Position numbers and translations under genes: made by a program. This document shows, in pieces, positions 19,671 to 28,067 of a stretch of DNA of 64,000 bases (positions are counted from its first letter, which is position 1; every line of letters begins with the position of its first letter). A model generated the notes under the pieces. The model was not told the DNA's origin and did not search any database. It saw only the letters and a list, made by a program, of their open reading frames with translations. Source of the DNA: Vibrio sinensis (GTDB taxonomy: Bacteria > Pseudomonadota > Gammaproteobacteria > Enterobacterales > Vibrionaceae); assembly GCF_003605645.1 (NCBI RefSeq), contig NZ_QVMU01000005.1, positions 124,001 to 188,000 of the forward strand. The letters are read 5' to 3'.

Positions 19671-21028
19671 TTTTTATTCCTAACTTTTTTACCAGTAGCA
19701 TTAGTTTCTATCGAATCAATTTGCCTAAACATTACAGGAATTTCAAACGCTTCAAGCCTCTTTCGACAGTGCTCAATTAACACGGCTTTTAACTCTTTAT
19801 TTGTATATGTTGCACCTATGTCTGTAGGCACTATATCAGTAGCGACTAAAGCCCCTAATACAGGGTTCTTTTTGGCAAATACACGAGCCATCGCAACTAG
19901 AGGACTTTCTTCGAGCGCGGACTCAATTTTTTCCGGCATCACTTTATTACCGCCAACGTTTATCGAACCACTTGCACGCCCCAGGAAATAAACTCTTTTA
20001 TCTTTAACTTCAACTAAATCCCCTGTATTAATAAAACCATCAGCATCTACATCTAACGCACCTCTTACAAAGTGAGTGCAACCATGCCGACTTTTTATCC
20101 ATAACAAACCACTTTCAACTTTAAGTTGACTAACCAGCCCTGATTCTGGTTCTAAAAAATCAGAAGGAAAACCCTCTTTCTTATCTCTCACGGCAAAACC
20201 TACACCTGCTTCTGTAGATGCATAAATATGAATGATATTCGTATTAGGGTAGCTATTAGAGAGAGCTGTGAGGATATTTTGGTTGCTTATCTCACCTCCT
20301 AACGTAATTCGCTTAAGAGGCATTAACTTATGCGATGGAACCATAAGCACTTTTCGCCAAAATGACGGTGTTGCTGAAAGACAATTAACATTTTTATTCG
20401 CAAACAACGTAACTAAAGAGTCAATACGTTGCGTACTTGACGGGATAACTAACTCTGAACCTGCAACAATTGCTTGTAAATAAACTTGTAGGCCGGCAAA
20501 ACGGTTAATATCATAAGACAGTCCCCAGATAAACTCAGAGCCTCGCGCTATATTTTTTTGTGCCGTAGCTGTCAATGAGTCCAAATTATATGAAGCGAGT
20601 TTAGGTTGACCTGTAGTCCCTGACGTAGAAAGAATGTAACTAGTTTCATTTTTTCTTCTCTCTATTACATTTTGTACTTCAGTGAACCTTTCCACGGATA
20701 TAACTGTGTGATTTCCCAATCTCACAATATAATCTATTCTTGCAGCCTGATAAAGTTCCGTTTCATCTCCACCAATATCATTCGGCTGTAAGAAAACATT
20801 AGAGAATACACTATCTATTCCTGGTAAAAATAGGGCTAAAGACTCTTTATCATCAGAAATTACTGTGCAATTTTTGCCTTCTAATTCATGGTGTTTACTT
20901 TTAAACTCCTGACTTAAATCAAAAACATTACCAAATGTATAGAAAGAACTCTCTAAATTGAGAAATACTCTTTCTCTTGGTACGTCGTGCAAATAACTTA
21001 TGATTTTATTATGCGTTTCTTTTTTCAT
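19667..21028 (-). CDS. AMP-dependent acyl ligase (ANL superfamily)
   Basis: Activates a carboxylic acid with ATP and would load it onto the ACP encoded next to it (or onto CoA). The 453-residue protein has the phosphate loop STSGTTGQPK at 134-143, the ASTEAG motif, GFINTGDLVEV (hinge region) and the C-terminal lysine in NATGKKVR. It is shorter than most acyl-CoA synthetases (500-550), the reduction being in the N-terminal part. Its start overlaps the ACP gene by about 20 bases. This resembles the acyl-ligase of the V. cholerae O1 tetronate genes in role, but substrate is unknown. Confidence 0.82.
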   Translation of the reverse strand: MKKETHNKIISYLHDVPRERVFLNLESSFYTFGNVFDLSQEFKSKHHELEGKNCTVISDDKESLALFLPGIDSVFSNVFLQPNDIGGDETELYQAARIDYIVRLGNHTVISVERFTEVQNVIERRKNETSYILSTSGTTGQPKLASYNLDSLTATAQKNIARGSEFIWGLSYDINRFAGLQVYLQAIVAGSELVIPSSTQRIDSLVTLFANKNVNCLSATPSFWRKVLMVPSHKLMPLKRITLGGEISNQNILTALSNSYPNTNIIHIYASTEAGVGFAVRDKKEGFPSDFLEPESGLVSQLKVESGLLWIKSRHGCTHFVRGALDVDADGFINTGDLVEVKDKRVYFLGRASGSINVGGNKVMPEKIESALEESPLVAMARVFAKKNPVLGALVATDIVPTDIGATYTNKELKAVLIEHCRKRLEAFEIPVMFRQIDSIETNATGKKVRNKK

Positions 21029-21254
21029 AAATAGCTACAAACTCACCAAACGTTGACGGATAAATGGCATCTTCCATCTCTTGAAAAGGGTCAAAATCTA
21101 ACTCTTCTTCAAGTAAAGCGACCAAAATAGCGAACCCAAGCGAATCTAAGCCACTTTCTAACAGTATTTGAGTTTCTTCTATGCTGTCATAACGTTTATC
21201 AACATCTGTTTGCTCTAACGCTTCATTAAATTTATCTAAAATAATTTTTCTCAT
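21009..21254 (-). CDS. Acyl carrier protein, O-antigen dedicated
   Basis: An 81-residue acidic carrier protein with the phosphopantetheine site ESGLDSLGFAILV; the modified serine is Ser38. An ATG six bases further upstream (21260) sits directly on the GGA of the ribosome site, so the ATG at 21254, with GGA six bases before it, is the better start. It is not the housekeeping AcpP, which lies in the fab operon. It probably carries the acyl group made by the ligase/SDR for transfer by the LpxD-like enzyme. Confidence 0.85.
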   Translation of the reverse strand: MRKIILDKFNEALEQTDVDKRYDSIEETQILLESGLDSLGFAILVALLEEELDFDPFQEMEDAIYPSTFGEFVAIYEKRNA

Positions 21255-21426
21255 TACCATTCCAATTTTTTATATTTAAAACATCAAAAAATTTACATAT
21301 AACCATTTTGTTTACTTACCATGCGCAGCACAAATCATAATCAGCAAGCTTTTAATCACGCGAATTATCATTAGCACTTAATACTTTTAATAAGTAATTA
21401 TTACAACTTCATTTTCGTAGAGAAAT

Positions 21427-22500
21427 CTAAATATCAAAATCTGATTCTTCCACCCACCAACCACAAGGTAGGTTCAATTGTTTTCTTGAAAATTCATTTA
21501 CTCCTTGTAAATGGCAAGCGTTACGACCAAAGATAGAATAGATATCATTTCTAACATGAACTTTTGATGCATATATTCCTTTTCCTCTCAATTCCAATAA
21601 TAATTCATCCCTGCATTCAGAAAGTATTGTGTAGGCCCAATAGGATGGTGTACACTCATTTCTCTTCCTGATAAATTGCACATTTGAATTATTTTCAAAA
21701 TACGCCTCCCAACGCTCTGCATTAATTCGCTGTTGTTTCAATAGCAAATCGACATAAGGCATCTGAGAAGAACCAACAAAACCTGAAATGTTATTCATTG
21801 CCGAGGAATCGCCAATAACATCAATATTACAACTTTCTGATATTTCGCCAAACTGATCTCTAAAGATACTACGATTAACCCCCAAATCTCTGACAAGTAG
21901 AGCCTTTTCAAATAAACTTTGGTCCCTAATAGCGAGTCCACCACCATCTATGGCATTAGGTAATCGAACAGGTGTGAATGAAAAACAAACAATATCTGTA
22001 CCATTATTTCCGATTTTATTACCTTTATATTCAGCACCAAATGACTCTGTTGCATCTTCAATGACAAATATTTTGTTATCCCGAGCTATTTGATTTATTT
22101 CATCAATATACCCTGGAATTCCAGCCCAATGATAATGAATAATTGCTCTGGTTTTTTTAGATATCTTCCTTTCTACATCTTTAGGGTCTAACGAGCCAGT
22201 TAAAGGGTCAATATCGGCCCAAACGACCTTTGCCCCTGCATATTTTACTGGCTGTGTACTCATCAAACAACTCATAGGAGAAGCAATAACCTCATCTCCC
22301 GGTTCAATTCCTATAAGCTTTAAAGCAAAAAAAACAGAGTTACATGAAGTTGTCAGTAGTTTTTTATTTCCGACATATAATTGTAATTTTTTTTCAAAAT
22401 CTTTTGTATACGTTCCATAACTCAGTTGTCCAGAGTATAATATTTTATTAATACCATCTTCTAAACCCTCTGGCATAAATACTCTAAATATAGGAACCAT
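21427..22500 (-). CDS. DegT/DnrJ/EryC1-type aminotransferase paralog lacking the PLP lysine
   Basis: A 357-residue fold-type I protein of the sugar aminotransferase family, clearly a paralog of the next gene upstream. It keeps the family scaffold (GDEVIASPMS, KVVWADIDP, FVIEDATESFGA) but at the site of the Schiff-base lysine the sequence is FTPVRLPNAIDGG: residue 179 is Arg (codon CGA at 21964-21966). It also ends about 10 residues earlier than its paralog. Lysine-free members exist, such as the dehydratases ColD and E1 that have His here, but Arg is unusual. It may be a non-catalytic partner, a dehydratase-like enzyme, or a decaying copy; the intact frame argues against decay. It starts 4 bases after the paralog ends. 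Confidence 0.8.
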   Translation of the reverse strand: MVPIFRVFMPEGLEDGINKILYSGQLSYGTYTKDFEKKLQLYVGNKKLLTTSCNSVFFALKLIGIEPGDEVIASPMSCLMSTQPVKYAGAKVVWADIDPLTGSLDPKDVERKISKKTRAIIHYHWAGIPGYIDEINQIARDNKIFVIEDATESFGAEYKGNKIGNNGTDIVCFSFTPVRLPNAIDGGGLAIRDQSLFEKALLVRDLGVNRSIFRDQFGEISESCNIDVIGDSSAMNNISGFVGSSQMPYVDLLLKQQRINAERWEAYFENNSNVQFIRKRNECTPSYWAYTILSECRDELLLELRGKGIYASKVHVRNDIYSIFGRNACHLQGVNEFSRKQLNLPCGWWVEESDFDI

Positions 22501-22504
22501 GAAA

Positions 22505-23593
22505 TCACCATCCTTCTCGAATTACATTGACAATATATTCTCTATCCTCATCTGTAACCCACCATCCACATGGAATATGAACCCATTCTCTCTCAAACTC
22601 ATCCAACTTGCTTAGTTGTATTTTGCTGTCTCTAAAAATTGTATGGGAATCATTTCTCTTATGCAGATCAGAAACCATTATTCCTTTATCTGTCATTGTT
22701 TTGATAAAATTCTGTTTATTCTTTACTTTGACAGTGTAAAGCCAATAGGATGGTTGAGAGTTCGGATAATACTCTAGCAACTCAATTCCAGGTATATTCT
22801 TCAAAGCTTCGTCAAAAAATCTCCCGTTTTTAATATACCTATCGACAACTTTTTCTATATGATTGAGTTGAATTAGACCTACAGTGGCATTCACATTATT
22901 CATGTGATACTTATACCCTTGTACTGTAATATCATTTTCTTGTCTAGTCAGTTTTTTGCTAATTCCGAACCAACGAATTAGTTTTGCCTTCTCAAACTCA
23001 TGATCATCTTTTAAACATAAAACTCCACCATCTATAGTGGTAAAATGCTTTATTGCTTGAAATGAAAAAACTGTATATCTAAAATGGTTTCCAATCTTCT
23101 TGTCTTCAAAAGATGCACCAAAAGCATGTGCTCCATCTTCAATAATAGGTATACCATATTTTTTTTCTATTTCTTGAAACTTCTTGATATCCATCGGAAC
23201 ACCAGCATAATCAACGACCATTATAGCTCTGGTTTTCTCCGTAATTTTCCTTTCAACATCTTCCGGACATAAATTTCCCGTTTTAGGGTCAATATCAGCC
23301 CAAACAATTTTAGCTCCAGATTGACTAATTACTGTATTGGTCGGTTCAGCAGTAAGAGCCGTCGTAATTACTTCGTCGCCATCTTTAACACCGGCAAGTA
23401 TTAAAGCTATATGAAGTGCCGAAGAACCACTATTTACGGTCAAACAATTTGAGTTACCTAAATATAAAGCCAGCTTATTTTCAAAAATATCTACAGCTTC
23501 TCCTTGAGCTATATAGCCAGAATACAATACTTTTTCTAGTGCCGGCATTAATTCATCTTTAGGCGGCATAAATGTTTTAGTTAAAGGTATCAT
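22505..23593 (-). CDS. DegT/DnrJ/EryC1-type sugar aminotransferase
   Basis: PLP-dependent enzyme expected to add an amino group (from glutamate) to the 4-keto sugar made by the upstream dehydratase. The 362-residue protein has SGSSALHIAL, IIEDGAHAFGA with the PLP-contacting Asp, and FSFQAIKHFTTIDGG with the Schiff-base lysine at K182. Both paralogs share an unusual C-terminal CGWWV(T/E) motif. Its start codon shares a base with the dehydratase stop (TAATG), indicating coupled synthesis. Position of amination (C4 or C3) cannot be read from the sequence. Confidence 0.87.
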   Translation of the reverse strand: MIPLTKTFMPPKDELMPALEKVLYSGYIAQGEAVDIFENKLALYLGNSNCLTVNSGSSALHIALILAGVKDGDEVITTALTAEPTNTVISQSGAKIVWADIDPKTGNLCPEDVERKITEKTRAIMVVDYAGVPMDIKKFQEIEKKYGIPIIEDGAHAFGASFEDKKIGNHFRYTVFSFQAIKHFTTIDGGVLCLKDDHEFEKAKLIRWFGISKKLTRQENDITVQGYKYHMNNVNATVGLIQLNHIEKVVDRYIKNGRFFDEALKNIPGIELLEYYPNSQPSYWLYTVKVKNKQNFIKTMTDKGIMVSDLHKRNDSHTIFRDSKIQLSKLDEFEREWVHIPCGWWVTDEDREYIVNVIREGW

Positions 23594-24609
23594 TAGTTTA
23601 TCCCTAATTCTTCTTTGACGTAATTTAAAGTTAGCAGCAATTCTTTAAGTTCATTAACATTTAGTCTTTCTGTATTGTGAGAGTTATACTCATCAAAATC
23701 TAATTTCTGTGCTTCTTTTTGAACATATTTTGTATAGTTTAAATCTCTGTAATCTGCTGGGACTTGATAGAAGTCCCCCATATCCGTTGCTTTAGCCATT
23801 TCTTCTCGGCCACATAAAGATTCGAATAATTTTTCACCATGGCGTTCGCCAATAATTTTAATTTCATTGTCAGCATTGAATAGCTCTTTTAAAGCAATAG
23901 CAAGGTCACCCACAGTTGCCGCTGGTGCTTTCTGAACAAATACATCACCTGAATTAGCATTCTCAAATGCAAATAAAACTAGGTCAACTGAATCGACTAA
24001 CGACATCATAAATCGAGTCATTTGTGGATTAGTTATTGTAAGTGGAAGGCCATTCTTAATTTGTTCGATAAAAAGAGGGATAATTGATCCTCGAGAAGCC
24101 ATCACGTTTCCATATCTCGTAGCACAAATAGTTCCTCCATTATCCTTGACGCGCTTATCACGAGCTTTAGATATTGCTAATTTTTCCATCAGTGCTTTTG
24201 ACATCCCCATACTGTTAATTGGATAAACCGCTTTATCAGTACTCAACACAACTACTTTTTTAACGTTATTTGCTGCAGCAGCTTCTAGAACATTTTCAGC
24301 ACCTAACAAATTCGTTTTAATAGCCTCCATTGGGTAAAACTCACACGATGGGACTTGTTTTAAGGCAGCAGCATGAAAAAGATAATCAACACCACGCATA
24401 GCATTGTTTATGCTATCAAAATCTCTAATATCACCGATTACAAAATTAAGTTTATCACTCTTGTATTTTATTCTCATATCTTCTTGTTTTTTCTCGTCTC
24501 GGCTAAAAATCCTAATTTCTTGGATTTCTGAACCTAAAAAACGGTCTAAAACTGCGTTACCAAAAGATCCTGTCCCACCAGTGATCATGAGGACTTTACC
24601 TTTAAACAT
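23593..24609 (-). CDS. UDP-HexNAc 4,6-dehydratase, CapE/WbjB/PseB-like
   Basis: Extended SDR expected to turn UDP-GlcNAc into a 4-keto-6-deoxy sugar. The 338-residue protein begins MFKGKVLMITGGTGSFGNAV, with STDKAVYPINSMGMSK around the active site. A Met replaces the usual Tyr of the YxxxK motif, as in CapE of Staphylococcus, which points to the CapE/WbjB group. An in-frame codon at 24663 would extend it by 18 residues; the ATG at 24609 matches the family start and has AAGG nine bases upstream. First gene of the long operon. CapF/CapG-type partners for UDP-FucNAc are absent; aminotransferases follow instead. Confidence 0.87.
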   Translation of the reverse strand: MFKGKVLMITGGTGSFGNAVLDRFLGSEIQEIRIFSRDEKKQEDMRIKYKSDKLNFVIGDIRDFDSINNAMRGVDYLFHAAALKQVPSCEFYPMEAIKTNLLGAENVLEAAAANNVKKVVVLSTDKAVYPINSMGMSKALMEKLAISKARDKRVKDNGGTICATRYGNVMASRGSIIPLFIEQIKNGLPLTITNPQMTRFMMSLVDSVDLVLFAFENANSGDVFVQKAPAATVGDLAIALKELFNADNEIKIIGERHGEKLFESLCGREEMAKATDMGDFYQVPADYRDLNYTKYVQKEAQKLDFDEYNSHNTERLNVNELKELLLTLNYVKEELGIN

Positions 24610-24881
24610 ATCTTTGTACCTTTTGTATAAGCTTCTATGTTCTCCACACAAAGCTATCATCACGAAAATTACTAAATATTCAAGTTGAACAATAGCAAAC
24701 CGTTAGTTGTAAACTCTAAAAGTAGCTAGCATAAGACTTTGATGTTATTGCACTTCAAGTGATTATGTAAGATCGAAACTCTTCGATAATTCTATTTAAG
24801 AAAGCCAATTTATGATCGCCTCATGTAATTATTTTTCGCAGCTTTTCCTAGGCTATCTCAATAACACTATAACGATAAAAT

Positions 24882-24892
24882 ACGCTACCGCC
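24882..24892 (-). promoter_or_regulatory. ops element (RfaH recruitment site, JUMPstart-like)
   Basis: The minus strand reads GGCGGTAGCGT, an exact match to the ops core that recruits RfaH to paused RNA polymerase in long LPS, capsule and sex-factor operons. It lies in the untranslated leader of the O-antigen operon, in the right orientation. One base upstream is a TTGAG/CTCAA hairpin (24894-24910, 7-base loop), comparable to the structured upstream half of JUMPstart. Confidence 0.85.
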
Positions 24893-24960
24893 CTTGAGTT
24901 ACGCCCTCAAAAGCAGATACACAAATTTTGTTTAATTTCACCGCGCCAAATTTGCGCTGA

Positions 24961-24990
24961 ATTTTACATGAAATGATACCAAAACACCAA
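24961..24990 (-). promoter_or_regulatory. Candidate promoter of the O-antigen operon
   Basis: On the minus strand TTGGTG (24985-24990) and TAAAAT (24961-24966) are separated by 18 bases, about 70 bases upstream of the ops element. Chosen because it is the best sigma-70 match in the right place; other AT-rich hexamers in the region are possible. Confidence 0.35.
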
Positions 24991-25158
24991 CGCCCCCCAA
25001 ATCCAACACTCTTATGGCACACTATGTCAGAAATGCATCACAGACGACTTAAGGCATTGTAAATCAACGCCTCTACTATCGAGAAACATCACTCATAGCA
25101 TCCATTACTCCGACAATGATATACTTTAGTAAACTTATATAAATTGATAGGAAACCGT

Positions 25159-26100
25159 ATGATCATCGTAACTGGCGGTGCTGGCATGATTGGCAGCAAC
25201 ATCATTAAAGCGCTTAATGAAAAAGGCATACGAGATATCCTTGTGGTCGATAACCTTAAAAATGGCCGCAAGTTTAAAAACTTGGTTGATTTGGATATTG
25301 CCGACTATATGGATCGTGATGATTTTCTTACCCAGATTATGGCGGGTGATGATTTCGGCCCAATTGATGCTGTATTCCATGAAGGCGCTTGCTCTGCAAC
25401 CACAGAGTGGGATGGCAAATATGTCATGCTAAACAACTATGAATACTCAAAAGAGCTACTTCATTACTGTTTAGAACGTGAAATCCCATTCCTGTATGCT
25501 TCTTCTGCAGCAACTTATGGTGAAACTGACATATTCATCGAAAAGCCTGAGTATGAAGGTGCTCTCAATGTGTATGGCTATTCAAAACAGTTATTTGATA
25601 ACTATGTACGCTGCCTTGAGCAAGATGCAAAAGAACACAACGAAACACTGTCTCAAATTACCGGTTTCCGTTACTTCAACGTTTATGGCCCCCGTGAACA
25701 GCATAAGGGATCAATGGCATCCGTTGCGTTCCACTTAAACAATCAAATGAACGCAGGCGAAAACCCTAAACTGTTCGCAGGTAGCGCCACTTTCCAACGT
25801 GATTTTGTCTACGTTGGTGATGTTGCTACAGTGAATTTATGGTTTATGGAAAGTGGTGTCTCAGGTATCTTTAACCTAGGTACGGGCAATGCGGAATCGT
25901 TTGAAGAAGTAGCAAAAGCGGTAATTAAATATCATGGTAAAGGCGAAGTGGAGACTATTCCATTCCCAGAGCACCTAAAAGGCGCCTACCAAGAGTTTAC
26001 TCAAGCGGATTTAACTAAACTACGCGCTGCAGGTTGCGAGCATAAGTTTAAAACTGTAGCTGAAGGCGTAACTGAATACATGGCTATTATAAACGGCTAA
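25159..26100 (+). CDS. hldD: ADP-L-glycero-D-manno-heptose 6-epimerase
   Basis: Makes ADP-L-glycero-D-manno-heptose, the donor for inner-core heptoses. The 313-residue SDR has the N-terminal [29 protein letters not shown] with the catalytic Ser, and YGYSKQLFD with the YxxxK pair. An in-frame TTG at 25144 precedes it; the ATG at 25159 has AGGA at the proper distance and gives the family start MIIVTGG. Also called gmhD or rfaD; in Vibrio it is the conserved left boundary of the O-antigen locus. Confidence 0.95.
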   Translation: MIIVTGGAGMIGSNIIKALNEKGIRDILVVDNLKNGRKFKNLVDLDIADYMDRDDFLTQIMAGDDFGPIDAVFHEGACSATTEWDGKYVMLNNYEYSKELLHYCLEREIPFLYASSAATYGETDIFIEKPEYEGALNVYGYSKQLFDNYVRCLEQDAKEHNETLSQITGFRYFNVYGPREQHKGSMASVAFHLNNQMNAGENPKLFAGSATFQRDFVYVGDVATVNLWFMESGVSGIFNLGTGNAESFEEVAKAVIKYHGKGEVETIPFPEHLKGAYQEFTQADLTKLRAAGCEHKFKTVAEGVTEYMAIING

Positions 26101-26123
26101 GATGGTTGCTTAGAGCTAGTTTC

Positions 26124-26160
26124 TATAGAGGCTCGGTAGTCGCTCTACCCTGCCTCTATA
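26124..26160 (+). terminator. Strong hairpin between hldD and lpxM
   Basis: Outer stem TATAGAGGC/GCCTCTATA (9 bp) with an inner stem GGTAG/CTACC, 24 bases after the hldD stop. The tail (ATAATTTATTT) is only partly T-rich, so it may be a partial terminator or an mRNA processing structure before lpxM, whose ATG is 19 bases downstream. Confidence 0.5.
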
Positions 26161-26178
26161 ATAATTTATTTGAGAATT

Positions 26179-27135
26179 ATGAATACTAAACGTAATGACT
26201 ACGATCCAAAAGCGTATAACCCAAGGTTTCAGTGGGGCTTTCTCGCTCCCAAATATTGGGGAGTCTGGCTTGGCTTAGCTATCGGATTACCTCTGTCTCT
26301 ACTACCCAACAACACTCGAGTTTCGATTGCTCGATTCATTGCGAAAAAGCTAACCAAGAGACAACGAGGCCCTGTTCAGAAAGCCAGAATTAACTTAGCG
26401 CTTTGTTTTCCTGAAAAATCGGAACAAGAACGTGAGAACATTATCGAGCAGTGCTTTATTACTGCAGGCACTTTTTTAATTGGTTTCCCAGCGATTTCTT
26501 TGCGTAGTAAACAATGGCTAGAGCGTAATTCAGTTATCTATGGCCTAGAACACTTAAAAACCCTACAGTCGCAAGGGCAAAGTGCCATCTTACTGGTACC
26601 CCATTCTTGGGCCATTGATATTCCAGCGATTTTACTCGCATCCCGTGGATTACCTGTTTCGGCCATGGCCAACAGTCAAAAAAACCTTTTGATTGATTGG
26701 TTAATGCACAAGCAACGCGTGCAATATGGTGGTCGAGTTTACGATCGCAGTGGCGGTATCAAGCCTTTTATTAAGTCGGTCAAAGATGGTTATTTAGGTT
26801 ACTACTTGCCCGATCAAGATCATGGCCCAGATCAGAGCGTATTCACTGATTTTTTCGCTACAGAAAAAGCAACCCTTCCCGGTTTAGGAAAACTAGCCAA
26901 GGTGAGTCGCGCTAAAATTGTGCCACTATTTGCTAGTTACAATACTGCCACCGGAAAGTACGAAATTGAAATTAAAGCACCATTAGATGATCTTTCTGGT
27001 GATGAAATGCAAGACGCTCGCGTTATGAATCAAGTCGTCGAAGAGTTTGTTACGCCAAAACCTGAACAATATATGTGGATTCTAAAATTACTTAAAACTC
27101 GCCGTGATGGGAACGATCCTTACGTGGGGTACTAA
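26179..27135 (+). CDS. lpxM: Late lipid A acyltransferase, LpxM/MsbB type
   Basis: Adds a secondary acyl chain to Kdo-lipid A from acyl-ACP at the inner membrane. The 318-residue protein has one N-terminal hydrophobic segment and the catalytic HX4D motif as PHSWAIDIPAILLASRG, matching MsbB (H-G-W-A-V-D) rather than LpxL. A TTG at 26170 is in frame; the ATG at 26179 is preferred. V. cholerae has a related enzyme, LpxN, that transfers a hydroxylated chain, so the exact chain is open. A second family member (lpxL) is at 46892. Confidence 0.82.
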   Translation: MNTKRNDYDPKAYNPRFQWGFLAPKYWGVWLGLAIGLPLSLLPNNTRVSIARFIAKKLTKRQRGPVQKARINLALCFPEKSEQERENIIEQCFITAGTFLIGFPAISLRSKQWLERNSVIYGLEHLKTLQSQGQSAILLVPHSWAIDIPAILLASRGLPVSAMANSQKNLLIDWLMHKQRVQYGGRVYDRSGGIKPFIKSVKDGYLGYYLPDQDHGPDQSVFTDFFATEKATLPGLGKLAKVSRAKIVPLFASYNTATGKYEIEIKAPLDDLSGDEMQDARVMNQVVEEFVTPKPEQYMWILKLLKTRRDGNDPYVGY

Positions 27136-27138
27136 CTT

Positions 27139-27173
27139 ATATGGCTAGTATCATCGATACCGGCCATATGATT
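27139..27173. terminator. Bidirectional terminator between lpxM and the core transferase operon
   Basis: ATATGGC/GCCATAT outer stem and GTATC/GATAC inner stem between convergent genes (stop codons at 27135 and 27174). Followed by ATTTTA on the plus side. Confidence 0.6.
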
Positions 27174-28067
27174 TTATGATTGCATATTCTTAACATCTTC
27201 AAGAATATGCTCATATACTGTGTTTACCTTATACTCATTAATTTGCTCAAACACCGATTCATCAAATGGCTTGGCCATAAAGTCATCTATCATGACTTTC
27301 AGCTCTTCTAGCGTTCGAAATAGTAGAACATTGTTCTCTCGATACAAGAAATGCTCTATTAAATAAGGGTTATTGGTGATAATTTTTTTTCCAGCGTATA
27401 AGGCTTCAATATATCGCATCGTGTTAGATGATTGTCCATCAATGGCTATCTCCAACACACATTTTGAATTAAGCAACTCAGACAAGTATTCCTCATAAGA
27501 AAATTTCGGTGATTTATCAAAAACAATAAAGTTACATTGGTAACTTTCTAACACTTTCGATAAATTATTGATTACTCCCTTTCTTCCTTTATCTACACCG
27601 ACAAAACTAAAGTCATAATCATTACTTTCATTATACTTTGAAATTAAATTTAAGCTTGGAATCGGTACATTAAATTCTCTAAATTTATACTTTATTGAGT
27701 CACCTTTATCAAAGGTGTAGTTGATGAACTGCTCCGTTTCAGGTAAAAAACTCCCATCAAATACATTTCTAAATGTAATCACTTTAGGTATATTAAATTT
27801 TTTAACAGCTTTAATATCTCTCAAAGTATCAGTGGAAAATATGACATCAACGTTTTTTATTCTCCTAATTTCTTTACGAATAAAATACCCATAAATTGAG
27901 TGGTACAGCTCTTTCCTAAAAAAACACACCGCGGAAATACACTTAATTTTCCACTTGGGAAGAACTATGTGATTTTTTTCATAACAACCACTTAATGCGT
28001 CAATTTCCATTTTTTCATAGCTTTGTTTATAGCCAACAAACACTAATTTTTTCATTTTATTATTCAT
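27174..28067 (-). CDS. Putative core-LPS glycosyltransferase, not closely recognised
   Basis: A 297-residue protein of no family I can name with certainty. The order of elements suggests a GT-B transferase related to CgeB-like or LPS-core enzymes: MKKLVFVGYKQSYEKMEID at the N-terminus, VDVIFSTDTLRD, DYDFSFVGVDKGRKGVI near the domain junction, then SNTMRYIEALYAGKKIITNN and a C-terminal VLLFRTLEELKVMIDDF, which is the pattern of donor-binding ends. It overlaps the upstream GT4 gene by ATGA, so it acts with it in core synthesis. Markedly AT-rich and probably horizontally variable. Confidence 0.6.
   Translation of the reverse strand: MNNKMKKLVFVGYKQSYEKMEIDALSGCYEKNHIVLPKWKIKCISAVCFFRKELYHSIYGYFIRKEIRRIKNVDVIFSTDTLRDIKAVKKFNIPKVITFRNVFDGSFLPETEQFINYTFDKGDSIKYKFREFNVPIPSLNLISKYNESNDYDFSFVGVDKGRKGVINNLSKVLESYQCNFIVFDKSPKFSYEEYLSELLNSKCVLEIAIDGQSSNTMRYIEALYAGKKIITNNPYLIEHFLYRENNVLLFRTLEELKVMIDDFMAKPFDESVFEQINEYKVNTVYEHILEDVKNMQS

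Larger units (their letters stand above)
24610..25158. other. Divergent control region of the O-antigen operon and hldD
   Basis: 549 bases between the first O-antigen gene (left) and hldD (right). It holds, on the minus strand, a candidate promoter (24961-24990), a small hairpin (24894-24910) and the ops element (24882-24892), leaving a leader of about 270 bases before the dehydratase start. On the plus strand a TATACT at 25120-25125 is a possible -10 of hldD. No small gene was found. Confidence 0.6.

Noticed and set aside
23593..24609. UDP-FucNAc pathway (CapE-CapF-CapG)
   Set aside because: Only the CapE-like first enzyme is present; no CapF reductase or CapG epimerase follows, and aminotransferases come instead.
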